From assembly GCA_965140355.1 (NCBI GenBank), contig OZ223192.1, forward strand, positions 376,556 through 440,555: a DNA stretch of 64,000 nucleotides, given 5' to 3'. Of this stretch, positions 1 through 9,427 are shown one piece after another. Source of the DNA: Acetobacterium sp965140355. GTDB lineage: Bacteria > Bacillota > Clostridia > Eubacteriales > Eubacteriaceae. Numbering within the stretch: position 1 is the stretch's first letter; each line of letters opens with the position of its first letter. The position numbers were made by a program, and so were the translations under genes. The notes below the pieces were generated by a model. The model saw only the letters and a list, made by a program, of their open reading frames with translations. It searched no databases and was not told the DNA's origin.

Positions 1-2
1 CT

Positions 3-539
3 CTGATTGGAGCAACCATTGCACCACTTAAGGGGTACGACCCGAATGAGTTGATTAAAGAGCTTTCCCAAAAGATCTTTTTTGAGGCTGAATATTTAAA
101 CTGCCCTGCATTTCCAATCAGCATTCAGGAACAGAACGATTTTTTAGAGACTGAAAATTATCAAAGAATACATAAATTATGGAAAAAAACGAACACCGCT
201 TTAATTACTTTTGGTAGTTTTCCTTCGGTGCCCGATCATGGGTCAGCATTACGTTTTGGAAAAAAACTGATTGAAGAGAAAGCCGAAGGTTGCTTACTTT
301 CATACTTTTTTAATCCTGCTGGAAAGCTGATAAAAGGGAGTGATGATTTTAGTATTCAGATCCCCTTAAATTTCCTCAAACGCGTCCGGAATGTGATTGG
401 TTTTGTGCCTCAGGAAGCAAATGTCTTTGCTATTTTAAGCGGATTAAAGGCTGGATATGTTAATCATCTGGTGATATCAGAAGAACTGGCTGAAGAACTT
501 ATAAAAACTAATCATTTATTAGAGAATAATTTAGGATAA
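3..539 (+). CDS. SorC/DeoR-family regulator, C-terminal sugar-binding domain (5' partial)
   Basis: The reading frame is open from the first bases of the window, so this is the 3' end of a longer gene; the translated part begins LIGATIAPLKGYDPNEL. The segment matches the sugar-phosphate-binding effector domain of SorC-type transcriptional regulators: GATIAPL near the start, a GSFPSVPDHGSALRFG stretch, and a C-terminal region in which ligand binding controls an N-terminal helix-turn-helix. The DNA-binding part would lie upstream of position 1. A strong hairpin terminator follows the stop, so it ends its transcription unit. The target operon cannot be seen. Family assignment is by recognition of the domain; the ligand is unknown. 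Confidence 0.7.
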   Translation: MIGATIAPLKGYDPNELIKELSQKIFFEAEYLNCPAFPISIQEQNDFLETENYQRIHKLWKKTNTALITFGSFPSVPDHGSALRFGKKLIEEKAEGCLLSYFFNPAGKLIKGSDDFSIQIPLNFLKRVRNVIGFVPQEANVFAILSGLKAGYVNHLVISEELAEELIKTNHLLENNLG

Positions 540-572
540 TAAAAAGCAAGCCGCTGAGCTTGCTTTTTTAAT
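540..572 (+). terminator. Rho-independent terminator
   Basis: AAAAAGCAAGC and GCTTGCTTTTTT are complementary arms around a CGCTGA loop, followed by a T run, directly after the stop of the upstream regulator. Confidence 0.85.
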
Positions 573-638
573 GGTATTTTTGTTGCTGTACACATTTATA
601 TTCAGAGTGCTTATTTTTAGAGTGTGGTTTCGTGCGAG

Positions 639-2555
639 TTACCAACTGCCACCGCCACCACCGCCCCCGCCGCCGCCGGAGAAACCACCGCCCCCGGAAA
701 AGCCGCCGCCACCAAAACCGCCAGATCCGGAATGGGGAGGAACAATAATCGTTGATGCGATATGATCCATACTATGCATCAGGCTTGAGGCAAAGAGTAG
801 CGATGTGAAATTATTGCCATAAGTAGCTCCATAATACCAGCTTGGTTGGGGGATGTTAATCGACTCAAAGTTCTTTGCCCATTTATCGGTGATTCCTAAA
901 ACGTAAGCATATGGAAGAATATTGAAAAAATATTGAGGATTTTCATTTACCAGGGCAATAATTCGATCTTTTTCGGCTTTTTCAATAAAATTCTTAAATC
1001 CCAGTACCTGTCCAAGCCAAAGGCGACCGGTCTCTGTACGTTGCGTTGCAACGATTTGGAAACAGGCGATTCCGCCGGTAGCGAATAACGCTAACAGGAT
1101 GGGCAGAATAGAGGTATAATCCATCAGAGAATTGATTAAAATCAGAATCGCAATGGAGACAAGTAACAATAAAAAACCAAGGATCAAACGACCGACGGCT
1201 TTTTTTCTGGCCATACCATTACGATTACGGATAGCCGAAGTAATGAGATTAGCGCTAAAAACAGTCGGTGCGATTGCAAAACATGAGACGATCCCAATAA
1301 ATAGCAATCCGTCGGATAAAGGCGTTAACATCCCAATTTTGTATGCGCTATTGACAACATAAGCCAGTAATGGCAAAGCCATTAAAATGCTGATCACTGC
1401 GAAACCGGCTTTAGAAGAATGGGTGAATAGTTGGTTTTCAGGAAGTTCAAAATAGTCTTTGATTTGTCCTTTGGTGGCAATAAAGGTATCATAAAAACTT
1501 TCCGGCACACTGGTTGTTGAAAAACTGTCTTTTTGATCAAAAAGATCATTAAATAAAGTTTGTTCAAAATCAAAGGCGTCGGCAGGTAAGTTTTTAATTT
1601 TGTGAAAAATGAAATTTTTCTTATCAATTTGTTCAATCGTCATATATCCTTTGTCAGCCCAGTACATCAACAAGGACAAAACTTCAGCTTTATCCAAGCT
1701 GCCATCGACAATAAAGCCGATTTGTGATGGGGTGAAATTTTGGGGGGGATAAAACTCGATTGTTTCAACTGGTTTTTTATCGCGACCGGTGAAAAACCAG
1801 ATTACAGCTGCGCCCATAAAGGCAAGTGCAAAAATAATGTACATCAATGGATCAAACTCATTACCGGTAAAAGCGCCAATAAAATAACCTTGGGGTAAAT
1901 TTATTTTTAAAGTTACGCCCTGATTATTGGACAATGGTTGGTTAAGGTTACCTTCAATGGTATTTCCATTAACGGTAAAACTAACACCGTCGGTATTGGT
2001 GCTACCATATTCGCCGGTAATAAATTCTACTTGCGAAGCATCAAAAGCTTTGGGCATGACAATTTTGAAATGAGCGTTTTGAATACTGGTGTCCCAAAGC
2101 GGTGCGATAAGGTTAAAATAGACGTCATCCATGGAACTTATTTTATCATCACCAGGATCCCAGATATAAGAAATTGGATAGCTTTGAGTTCCGCTGACAT
2201 AGCTGTTGCTATTCCCGATTTTGATAAGATAGCTGTCATTTTCGGTGGATACGTCATAATCAAAATTAGCAACATTTATCTTGCTGACCCGGGCATGATA
2301 GGGCGTTTCGACCGGTTGACCGTTTATTTCGCGGTAAAAACTGCCAGCGTAAGGAATATAGCGATAAATACCATGGCTTTGTTGGGAAAAAGTAACCGTT
2401 AGATTTTCGTTAACAGCATAGGCATGATTTTCCTGGACATTCATGGTTACATCGTATTGGTTAATAATAAAATTTTCTTGAGCCAAGGCATTTCCCGGAA
2501 ACATAATGCCGCAAAAAAGAAGCCCAAGAAGGAGTAGGGTACTGCGTTTTTTCAT
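639..2555 (-). CDS. DUF2207-domain membrane protein with glycine-rich tail
   Basis: A predicted membrane protein of 638 residues. It starts at an ATG preceded by GGGAGG on the minus strand and has a clear signal peptide (MKKRST then a leucine-rich core ending GNALAQ). Residues about 27-220 form the extracellular DUF2207 beta-rich domain. Transmembrane segments follow at about 235-255, 385-405, 415-435 and 455-500. The last 35 residues are almost all Gly, Ser and Phe (GGGGFSGGGG repeats, ending SW). Such proteins often sit beside LemA, as here (LemA gene just upstream on the same strand), suggesting an envelope function. Molecular role unknown. Confidence 0.8.
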   Translation of the reverse strand: MKKRSTLLLLGLLFCGIMFPGNALAQENFIINQYDVTMNVQENHAYAVNENLTVTFSQQSHGIYRYIPYAGSFYREINGQPVETPYHARVSKINVANFDYDVSTENDSYLIKIGNSNSYVSGTQSYPISYIWDPGDDKISSMDDVYFNLIAPLWDTSIQNAHFKIVMPKAFDASQVEFITGEYGSTNTDGVSFTVNGNTIEGNLNQPLSNNQGVTLKINLPQGYFIGAFTGNEFDPLMYIIFALAFMGAAVIWFFTGRDKKPVETIEFYPPQNFTPSQIGFIVDGSLDKAEVLSLLMYWADKGYMTIEQIDKKNFIFHKIKNLPADAFDFEQTLFNDLFDQKDSFSTTSVPESFYDTFIATKGQIKDYFELPENQLFTHSSKAGFAVISILMALPLLAYVVNSAYKIGMLTPLSDGLLFIGIVSCFAIAPTVFSANLITSAIRNRNGMARKKAVGRLILGFLLLLVSIAILILINSLMDYTSILPILLALFATGGIACFQIVATQRTETGRLWLGQVLGFKNFIEKAEKDRIIALVNENPQYFFNILPYAYVLGITDKWAKNFESINIPQPSWYYGATYGNNFTSLLFASSLMHSMDHIASTIIVPPHSGSGGFGGGGFSGGGGFSGGGGGGGGGGSW

Positions 2556-2676
2556 ACTGTTTACCTCCCAAAAGATTAGAGTAAGTTAGTCATAGTAAAT
2601 TTTGATGATTTCATATCGGTTGGTTACAACAAATTTGAAAAAATAGTTGACAAAAACAGCAACTAATTGGATTTAA

Positions 2677-3234
2677 CTAATTAAACTTAACTTTAACATT
2701 TTCTCTTTCTTCCTGAGAACCAACTTCAAAGAACGGTTGTTTCTTAAATCCGAACATACTGGCAACAAGATTACTGGGGAATGATTCGACCTTTGTATTC
2801 ATCGTTCGAACAACGGCATTGTAGTATTTTCGAGAGTTGGCAATATCATCTTCGAGCGATTTGAGTTGTTGCTGCAAATCGAGAAAGTTGGTGTTTGCCT
2901 GGAGCTGCGGATATGCTTCGGCAACTGCGAAAAGGCTTTTTAAAGTCCCTGATAAAGCATTTTCATTAGCAATTTTTTCGTCAATGCTTGTCGAATTCAT
3001 GGCAGCTGTACGGGCCGCAGTTACCTTCGTAAAGGTTTCTGATTCATGGGTGGCGTAACCTTTAACTGTTTCCACCAGATTGGGAATGAGGTCATATCTT
3101 TTTTTCAGGTAAACATCCATCGTTGAGAATGCTTCTTCGACCTGATTTTTAATACTGACAAAGCTATTACGCGATGTGATCAGCCATAGTCCAATAATCA
3201 CAATAAGACCAATAATAATTAACATAGCAATCAT
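2677..3234 (-). CDS. lemA: LemA family protein
   Basis: The 185-residue product has one N-terminal transmembrane helix (about residues 1-18) followed by a helical cytoplasmic or periplasmic domain typical of LemA: KNQVEEAFSTMDVYLKKRYDLIPNLVETVKGYA, then the ARTAAM segment and the conserved NSRKYYNAVVRTMN and FPSNLVA near the C-terminus. Length is normal for the family. It lies 121 bp upstream of the DUF2207 gene on the same strand, the usual pairing, and the two are probably co-transcribed. LemA function is poorly known. An AGGAGG-like site precedes the ATG. Confidence 0.9.
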   Translation of the reverse strand: MIAMLIIIGLIVIIGLWLITSRNSFVSIKNQVEEAFSTMDVYLKKRYDLIPNLVETVKGYATHESETFTKVTAARTAAMNSTSIDEKIANENALSGTLKSLFAVAEAYPQLQANTNFLDLQQQLKSLEDDIANSRKYYNAVVRTMNTKVESFPSNLVASMFGFKKQPFFEVGSQEERENVKVKFN

Positions 3235-3461
3235 TTTAATAATCCTCCTTAAAAGTTTAGATTGGTTTTATTATATCACGTCCCTATGCTGGCGACAATA
3301 AAATCTCGGGATACTTTTAACTGTGTAAAAAAGCATAAAAAACATTATTTAAACGATTTAATGCTAATGAGAGTAATATTTTGTCTTGTTGGACGGAAAC
3401 TTCTATATTATAATTATTTAAAAGAGAAATGATGATCTGATAATTTATTTAAGGAGCGTTT

Positions 3462-4109
3462 ATGAAATATTCACATATATTGTTTGATCTGGATGGAACC
3501 CTTATTGATTCAAAAGAGACAATTCGTCGTTCATTTGAATATGCCTTAAATAAAATGCAGGTACCGAATTCAAAAATAACGGATGTTAATGCTCTAATTG
3601 GCCCGCCAATGTTGACTACTTTGCAGGAAGTTTTTGGTTTCACTTTAAGTGAAGCCCAAAAAGGGTATCAATATTATCTTGAGGAATATGTCGATAATGG
3701 GCAAATGTTTCAAGCTAAACTTTATGATGGGGTACGGGATACGGTTCACAAACTATCTCAATTAGGGTGCTTTTTAGCTGTAGCAACAACAAAAAATGAA
3801 ATATACGCCCGAAAGATTGTAAAAAAACAGGGTCTTGACATTGAAATGCATCGTGTTTACGGGGCCCATAACGATGGAACACGGAGCGATAAAAAACGAA
3901 TCATTACGGATCTTCTTGAAGATTATAATATCACAGATCGATCCGAAGTATTGATGGTGGGGGATCGACATTTTGATATCAATGGCGCTCAAGCAGTTGG
4001 CATCGATTCAGTTGGCGTTTTATATGGTTGTGGCAGTGCCAAAGAACTGCAGGATGCAGGACCGACTTATTTAATTTCAAGTATTAACGAATTATTGACC
4101 ATTATCTAG
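3462..4109 (+). CDS. HAD-family phosphatase (phosphoglycolate phosphatase-like)
   Basis: A 215-residue HAD hydrolase of the subfamily IA type. Motif I is FDLDGTLIDS at residues 8-17 with the nucleophilic and acid/base aspartates. Motif II is the VATTKN segment (about 107-112). Motif III/IV is the conserved K with MVGDRHFDINGA (about 166-177). The cap domain between residues 18 and 90 is helical, as in phosphoglycolate or pyrophosphate phosphatases. Substrate cannot be read from the sequence. It starts at an ATG behind an AAGGAG site and stands as a single gene. Confidence 0.85.
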   Translation: MKYSHILFDLDGTLIDSKETIRRSFEYALNKMQVPNSKITDVNALIGPPMLTTLQEVFGFTLSEAQKGYQYYLEEYVDNGQMFQAKLYDGVRDTVHKLSQLGCFLAVATTKNEIYARKIVKKQGLDIEMHRVYGAHNDGTRSDKKRIITDLLEDYNITDRSEVLMVGDRHFDINGAQAVGIDSVGVLYGCGSAKELQDAGPTYLISSINELLTII

Positions 4110-4251
4110 ATTATCGCAAAAAGGATGGGTGTCATCAAGCGGTTATGCAGAGAGCGTCTAGCGGTGAGCAGTGCGCTGAATTGTCGGAAATCAAGCCCAG
4201 GATGTTTTTGAGTTTTGCAATGACCTAGAATATTATAAAATAGGAGGAAAG

Positions 4252-6036
4252 ATGATGGAATCAAGAAACATTAATTTAGAACGGACGGCTTTAATTAAGG
4301 GTGATCTGAAATTTACAAATTTTGGACAACTTATTAAATCGACGCTTTTTAGAAAGCTGATAAAAACTTTTATTGATGAACTCACCGTTAAAAAATCGTA
4401 TTTCTTAAAGACATTGGAGCCGTTTCTAAATGAAGAAGGCGAGTTTAAAGAAGAAGCGTTTATTGATTTTATTTACTTGCTTAATATCAATTCGTTAGAG
4501 GAAATTATTTGTTCCGGATATTTCGATATTCAATTTACTTATGAAGAATATTCGCAGTTGTTTCTCGGCTTTCTCGAAGGTATCTATAATTATTGGCGAA
4601 GTATTCAACGGTTCATGATAAAAACTGATATTTATAGTGCGGACGAAAAGACTAAGCGATCAAAAGCTTATTCGTTAGCGTCAAATAATGATGCCTTTAA
4701 AAAAATGGTTTTGGATCTTTATCGAAACATTCATTTTAATGTTACGGGAAAAAGTGTTGGTATTTATCGACAATTACCAAGTGGTGCACAAGTTGCATTT
4801 TTAACAGACACTTTTGAATTTGATCGTGAAGTAAAAAGCAAAAATGATTCGTTATATAAGGTTCCCTATGTTTGGGAGGCAATTTTTGAACCACCGGTTA
4901 TTTTTTATACCCAATCCAGTAAACGTGATGGGATTTTTCCGGTAAAGGATAAACGTATCTTGCAAAAGTTCTATTTGGATTGTGATGAATGGTTTGCGAT
5001 TCCGGTTAAAGTGGGTCGTTTGTTGTCGATTGTCTATGTTCAAAAAGAATATCTGGCGTTGGGTGCTGGTTTATTTAATTTATTTGAAATGGCTACGCCC
5101 GAAGAATTTACCAAGCAAAAGCCAGATGCTGTTGTTTTCTTCGGACTGGATAAAGACCTCTTTGAAGAAGATGAAATGCTGGGATTTGTTACCAAAGAGG
5201 AGGATGTCTATTATGGATTGATTCCGGATAGCGCTGAGATCGATTATTTTGGCTATATGAAAAAAATAATGCTGACGTTGCATAATATTATTCAAATTGA
5301 AAAGAAAGCGATGCCGGTTCATGGGGCTTTTGCAAAAATTAGAGTTGGTGGCAAGAAATCAGCCAATATCATGTTGATTGGCGATAGTGGTGCTGGTAAG
5401 TCAGAGACGCTGGAAGCGATCAATAAACTACCTAAGGAACTGGCTTGCGATTTTGACATTCTTATTGATGATATGGGTTCGCTTCACTTTAATAAAGAAG
5501 GTGAGTTAATGGCAGTGGGAACAGAAATAGGCGCCTTTGTTCGTTTGGATGATCTCCAGCCGGGATATGCCTACAGTACGATGGATCGTAGTATTTTTAT
5601 GAATCCGAATATTGTTAATGCCCGCGTAATCGTTCCTCAAATGTCCTATGAAGAAATATCTAAATCAACCCGCGTCGATTTTATATTCTATATTAATAAT
5701 TATGAAGAGATTGGCGAGTCAACGCCACCAATTGAATTGTTCGCGGATTTGGACAAGGCGTACTCCGTTTTTTCGGAAGGAAAAAGAATGGCGAAAGGAA
5801 CAACCGGAGAAGTTGGCATCACGACGACTTATTTTGCCAATCCGTTTGGAGCCGTTCAGTTAAAAGAAGAACATGAAAAAATTGCTAAAAATACCTTTAA
5901 AAAAATGAAAGAAATTGGGGTTGGCGTTGGAATGATTCGAACCCAACTGGGAATCCCCGGGTATGAGCAAAGTGGGCCTTTCGATGCAGCACAAGCACTC
6001 ATTCAGTTTATCGATGAGTTGAACAAATTGGATTGA
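4252..6036 (+). CDS. PEPCK/HPr-kinase-like P-loop protein (clostridial PEP carboxykinase-type)
   Basis: 594 residues, of the clostridial family usually labelled phosphoenolpyruvate carboxykinase. The N-terminal 350 residues are helical and not assigned by me. The C-terminal third carries a P-loop GDSGAGKSE (about 381-389), more like HPr kinase than classical ATP-PEPCK, followed by an acidic IDDMG motif (about 406-410) that may bind metal. True PEP carboxykinase activity is uncertain; a regulatory kinase is the alternative. The likely start is the second of two adjacent ATG codons (4255) or the first (4252), behind AGGAGG. It is the first of two tandem genes, but rubrerythrin downstream has its own promoter. 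Confidence 0.6.
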   Translation: MMESRNINLERTALIKGDLKFTNFGQLIKSTLFRKLIKTFIDELTVKKSYFLKTLEPFLNEEGEFKEEAFIDFIYLLNINSLEEIICSGYFDIQFTYEEYSQLFLGFLEGIYNYWRSIQRFMIKTDIYSADEKTKRSKAYSLASNNDAFKKMVLDLYRNIHFNVTGKSVGIYRQLPSGAQVAFLTDTFEFDREVKSKNDSLYKVPYVWEAIFEPPVIFYTQSSKRDGIFPVKDKRILQKFYLDCDEWFAIPVKVGRLLSIVYVQKEYLALGAGLFNLFEMATPEEFTKQKPDAVVFFGLDKDLFEEDEMLGFVTKEEDVYYGLIPDSAEIDYFGYMKKIMLTLHNIIQIEKKAMPVHGAFAKIRVGGKKSANIMLIGDSGAGKSETLEAINKLPKELACDFDILIDDMGSLHFNKEGELMAVGTEIGAFVRLDDLQPGYAYSTMDRSIFMNPNIVNARVIVPQMSYEEISKSTRVDFIFYINNYEEIGESTPPIELFADLDKAYSVFSEGKRMAKGTTGEVGITTTYFANPFGAVQLKEEHEKIAKNTFKKMKEIGVGVGMIRTQLGIPGYEQSGPFDAAQALIQFIDELNKLD

Positions 6037-6046
6037 TTAAATATCT

Positions 6047-6074
6047 TTGCATTCGATGAATGCTGGTATATAAT
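6047..6074 (+). promoter_or_regulatory. Predicted sigma-A promoter of the rubrerythrin gene
   Basis: TTGCAT and TATAAT separated by 16 bp, 36 bp upstream of the rubrerythrin start codon. Confidence 0.6.
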
Positions 6075-6109
6075 ATAGATAAGTATTGATTATGATAAGG
6101 GAGGAAAAA

Positions 6110-6706
6110 ATGGGTAAATTACAAGGAACACAAACGTTAGTTAACTTGATGGCGGCTTTTGTTGGAGAATGTCAGGCGAGAATGCGCTATACTTATTTTG
6201 CATCGATTGCTAAAAAAGAAGGATATGTTCAAATCAGTAATATTTTCACTGAAACAGCTGGTAATGAAAAGGAACACGGTGAACTATTTTATAAACATAT
6301 TGCTGAAAATGAATATACCACTGGTAACGCGGTCGAAATTTCAGTGAATGCGACTTTTCCTGTTGCGCTTGGGGATACAAAAAATAATTTATTACATGCA
6401 GCTTCCGGAGAAAATGAAGAATGGAACGAGCTTTATCCTAAATTTGCTGAGATTGCCAAAAAAGAAGGATTTGATGAAATCGCTCAAACTTGGCTTGAAG
6501 TCATTGTCGCTGAAAAAGCACATGAAACGCGTTATTTAAAATTAGCGGCTAATATCGAACTGGGACGAACTTTCAAACGTTTTAGTGAGGTTAAGTGGAA
6601 ATGTGGAAACTGTGGTTACATTCATGTCGGTGCAGAAGCACCCGATGAGTGTCCAGCTTGCAAACATGCACAAGCTTATTTCGAATTATTTGCTGAAACT
6701 TACTAA
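6110..6706 (+). CDS. rbr: Rubrerythrin
   Basis: 198 residues. The start chosen is ATG 6110 (MGKLQGTQT), directly behind GGGAGG; an in-frame ATG 24 bp upstream overlaps that site. The N-terminal ferritin-like four-helix domain contains the carboxylate-rich diiron pattern (GECQARMRYTYFA, EKEHGELF, EKAHETRYLKL). The C-terminal rubredoxin-like domain has CGNCG and CPAC cysteine pairs, which bind one iron. It reduces hydrogen peroxide in the cytoplasm, taking electrons from rubredoxin or NADH-linked partners, and so protects this oxygen-sensitive anaerobe. Monocistronic, with its own promoter and terminator. Confidence 0.95.
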   Translation: MGKLQGTQTLVNLMAAFVGECQARMRYTYFASIAKKEGYVQISNIFTETAGNEKEHGELFYKHIAENEYTTGNAVEISVNATFPVALGDTKNNLLHAASGENEEWNELYPKFAEIAKKEGFDEIAQTWLEVIVAEKAHETRYLKLAANIELGRTFKRFSEVKWKCGNCGYIHVGAEAPDECPACKHAQAYFELFAETY

Positions 6707-6724
6707 GCTGAAACTTATGATAAT

Positions 6725-6763
6725 AAAAAAGAAACGGAGCGTTTTCGCCTCCGTTTCTTTTTT
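6725..6763 (+). terminator. Rho-independent terminator, possibly bidirectional
   Basis: AAAGAAACGGAG pairs with CTCCGTTTCTTT around GCGTTTTCGC, flanked by A and T runs. It separates rubrerythrin from the convergent dehydrogenase gene. Confidence 0.85.
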
Positions 6764-6779
6764 GTTTATTGACTTATAA

Positions 6780-7898
6780 CTATTTTTCAAAAGGAAATTG
6801 ATATTGGGTTAAGCCAAGTTCGGCTTTTATATCCAGAATGTCTTTAATTAAGGCATCATTGACCGGTGTACCCTTATCTTTTCGGTCCAGCCAGGCATCA
6901 TACTCTTTTTCACCAGCTGTGTAAATACGTTCTTGCCCAGGCATTTTTTCGGAAGCACGAAGATCGCGCAGAATATCACCAGTGATTTTTTTAAATGATT
7001 CCGGTTCGGTGAAGTTTTCAATATTAATGGCAATAAAGAAATGACCTAAATGATAAGGTTGCGCTTTGCCGTTGGCATCAAAACCCAGCAGGCCCTTTAA
7101 AAAAGACCCGCTTTGCAGCGCAGCCGATAATATTTCGACAAAGGTGGCATAACCGTAACCTTTATAACCGCCAGTTTCTTCGCCAATTCCGCCAAGTGGG
7201 GTCAGCGCTGCTTCACCTTTGACCAGATCAATCAGGATTTGCTTGGTATCAGTACGGCTGTTACCCTGACGGTCAATCACCCAGCCATCAGGCAGCTCTT
7301 TATTTTCACGATCATATACTTCTATTTTACCGCGTTGAGAAACGGATGTTGCACAATCTAAAACGAATGGAAATGGCTCATCACTGGGAACCCCTACCGT
7401 AATCGGGTTGGTGCCCAGCATGTTTTCAACGCCAAAAGTTGGCGCAATTGACGGACGGGCATTTGTCCCCGTCATCCCGATCATGTTGTTTTCAATTGCC
7501 ATCAGCGGATAATAACCGGCAAAACCATAATGGGTGGAGTTTCGAACAACGGTCATTCCCATGCCATAAATTTTCGCTTTGTCAATGGCCATTTGCATGG
7601 CTTTTTTACCAATTACATGACCCATGCCATCGTGACCGTCAATAACCGCCGTGGTAAAAGTATCTTTAACAATTTCAAACTCGGTTACAGGGTTTTGGAT
7701 ACCTTTCTTAATTCGATCATAATAGATCGGTTTTAAGCGGCCAATTCCGTGTGAATCAATGCCCCTTTTATCGGAGGTGATCAGGATATCGGCGCAGATT
7801 TTGGCGTCTTCTTCGGGAACACCAATCCCTTTTAGGGCATCGGTCATGAAGGATTCCAGAACATCAAAAGGGATACGATAGGTGGTTTCATCTTTCAT
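6780..7898 (-). CDS. Ldh family oxidoreductase (malate/L-lactate/sulfolactate dehydrogenase type)
   Basis: 372 residues of the LDH2/MDH2 fold, which is unrelated to classical lactate dehydrogenase. Family hallmarks are seen: SDKRGIDSHGIGRLKPIYY near residue 50, HYGFAGYYPLMA near 125, the TGTNARPSIAP and GTNPITVGVPS stretch near 150-175, and GGYKGYGYATFVEILSAALQSG near 235. These enzymes reduce 2-oxoacids with NAD(P)H. The exact substrate (malate, lactate, ureidoglycolate, sulfolactate) is not decidable by eye. A plausible AAGGAGAG site lies before the ATG. Monocistronic and convergent with rubrerythrin. Confidence 0.85.
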   Translation of the reverse strand: MKDETTYRIPFDVLESFMTDALKGIGVPEEDAKICADILITSDKRGIDSHGIGRLKPIYYDRIKKGIQNPVTEFEIVKDTFTTAVIDGHDGMGHVIGKKAMQMAIDKAKIYGMGMTVVRNSTHYGFAGYYPLMAIENNMIGMTGTNARPSIAPTFGVENMLGTNPITVGVPSDEPFPFVLDCATSVSQRGKIEVYDRENKELPDGWVIDRQGNSRTDTKQILIDLVKGEAALTPLGGIGEETGGYKGYGYATFVEILSAALQSGSFLKGLLGFDANGKAQPYHLGHFFIAINIENFTEPESFKKITGDILRDLRASEKMPGQERIYTAGEKEYDAWLDRKDKGTPVNDALIKDILDIKAELGLTQYQFPFEK

Positions 7899-7996
7899 AA
7901 ATAACTCTCCTTGTATTCATTTTCTAAATATTTAACAACTAAACGACATGTCGTTGGATTTATTTATAAAAATAAGTGCGTAGATAATGTCAGTGA

Positions 7997-9115
7997 TTAA
8001 TTGTCAATTACAATTGTTTCAAGATAAGCTGAGGTAGCAGCGTGAAGTGCGCCTGCATAGTCGCAGCGTAAGCTGATGATATCGCCGACTTCATAAGAAA
8101 TCGCGGCGTCGGTGACATCAATAACCAAGTGATCAGAACTTGATCCTTCGATGGTTAGTCCCGAAAGAAGGGGAAAGATATGATCGGTGTCAGTATCTTG
8201 CCGGCCTAATCCGCAGATGGCCCGCTGGCGAATGCCCTTATCGGTAAAATTGGGGATCTCGCCAAAGGCATTTCTGCCGATTTCTCCAATTGGGTAGGTA
8301 GGTTTATTCTGCAGTTCCAGAATTTCAACATCTAAAATAAAAGCATCCTGATGGAGATAGTCATAGCTGTGATAATAGGCCGATTCCCGACCAAATAGGA
8401 TAACATCGCCTAATCTGAGATTGTTGATTTCGGATGGAAGGCTTTTATTATCAATTAGATAATAGGCACTTGAATTACCTCCGGAAATAATTTCACAGGA
8501 TTGTTTATATTTTTCTTTGATCATTTTTTCGACTTTAAAAAAGGCACCAAACGTGTGCGGGGTAGGGATCGTTGCGCCGACACAGGTGGCATTGGTCGCG
8601 ATGCCTCGCAATTCGATCTGTTTCATTGATAAAATTTCCTGAAGATCCTGATCCAATTTTTTAAAAGAAGCCGAAATTAAAGTTTCGACTTCGGGAGTGG
8701 TATGATTTCCATCACCAATAAAAAGACCTTCGCGAAGATCGCCAAGATCAAGCATATATAGGATTCCGTGCGATTTACCTTGGGCTTTGGCAGCTTCGTT
8801 TAAGCGTCGAATGGTTTTTATTTCGCTATTTAAAGAGAGGTTGGCATAAGCGACCGTATGGTTAACTTCGCTGGGCATAGGCACTCGAATCAGCCATTTT
8901 TCGCAAGCAAGTGGAGCTAGGTTTTTAAGATTTTTTATACGTGAATCACCAATTGCGGTGGCGCCGCCATCTAAAAATGCCTGGGCGATTTCCAGATTTC
9001 CGCCAGTACATTTAGTGATTGCGGTAATCTTAACGCCAAGCTGGTTTGCCCGTTGAGTAATGGCTTGGGTGTTTTCTATGATTTTTTTCTTGTTAATTTT
9101 AAGTAAGGGATACAT
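7997..9115 (-). CDS. Alanine/ornithine racemase family PLP enzyme
   Basis: 372 residues if started at ATG 9115 (MYPLLKINKKK), which has AAAGGAG seven bases upstream; a longer open frame upstream to 9307 has no signal and overlaps leuS promoter sequence. A PLP-binding lysine is seen in AITKCTGG (about residue 36), with the TIM-barrel alanine-racemase N-terminal domain following and a C-terminal beta domain containing GRQDTD and DYAGALHAAT. The closest family I recognise is the clostridial ornithine/alanine racemase (Orr/YhfX-like) group, shorter and different from Alr. It interconverts L and D forms of ornithine or another amino acid. Substrate is unproven. Confidence 0.75.
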   Translation of the reverse strand: MYPLLKINKKKIIENTQAITQRANQLGVKITAITKCTGGNLEIAQAFLDGGATAIGDSRIKNLKNLAPLACEKWLIRVPMPSEVNHTVAYANLSLNSEIKTIRRLNEAAKAQGKSHGILYMLDLGDLREGLFIGDGNHTTPEVETLISASFKKLDQDLQEILSMKQIELRGIATNATCVGATIPTPHTFGAFFKVEKMIKEKYKQSCEIISGGNSSAYYLIDNKSLPSEINNLRLGDVILFGRESAYYHSYDYLHQDAFILDVEILELQNKPTYPIGEIGRNAFGEIPNFTDKGIRQRAICGLGRQDTDTDHIFPLLSGLTIEGSSSDHLVIDVTDAAISYEVGDIISLRCDYAGALHAATSAYLETIVIDN

Positions 9116-9178
9116 AAAATGCTCCTTTGTTATTTTCTGTTCTCCAGTATACCATAAGCGAAAAAAAAGCACAAATGA

Positions 9179-9207
9179 TTGACAGGTACCACCCCCTTCT
9201 TTATAAT
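9179..9207 (+). promoter_or_regulatory. Perfect-consensus sigma-A promoter for leuS leader
   Basis: TTGACA, a 17-bp spacer and TATAAT match the consensus exactly. Transcription would start near 9214, about 215 bp before the leuS start codon. Confidence 0.85.
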
Positions 9208-9232
9208 TAATGATGAAGATCGTTAGGTGACA

Positions 9233-9270
9233 AGAAAAATTCGTCTCTTGCAGGGAACGAATTTTTTTTT
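9233..9270 (+). terminator. Terminator hairpin in the leuS leader (possible attenuator)
   Basis: AAAAATTCGT (9235-9244) pairs with ACGAATTTTT (9257-9266), followed by T residues, only about 20 bp after the predicted transcription start. A terminator placed before a tRNA synthetase gene suggests attenuation, but no T-box motif is found in the 160 bp that follow. Confidence 0.6.
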
Positions 9271-9427
9271 CGCAGTGACAAATGGCTGATGAGTTACAAA
9301 AAATCAAAAGACTGTTTTAAAATTTCGCTACACAACATGATGAAATTAAGTGCGTCGGTCATTATAAATTCAAAAGAAAAAATTAATTTTGGCAAATAAC
9401 AAATACCAACGAGCAAATGGAGGAAAT

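Noticed and set aside
571..765. Plus-strand proline-rich reading frame
   Set aside because: It is the antisense of the glycine-rich tail of the DUF2207 protein.
9185..9200. Minus-strand GGGTGGTACC resembling a T-box core upstream of the racemase gene
   Set aside because: It is the complement of the spacer in the perfect leuS promoter, no specifier stem or following terminator is found on the minus strand, and an ornithine/alanine racemase is not a usual T-box target.
9116..9307. N-terminal extension of the racemase-like protein
   Set aside because: The extension has no ribosome site, is not family-like and overlaps the leuS promoter; ATG 9115 has AAAGGAG at proper distance.
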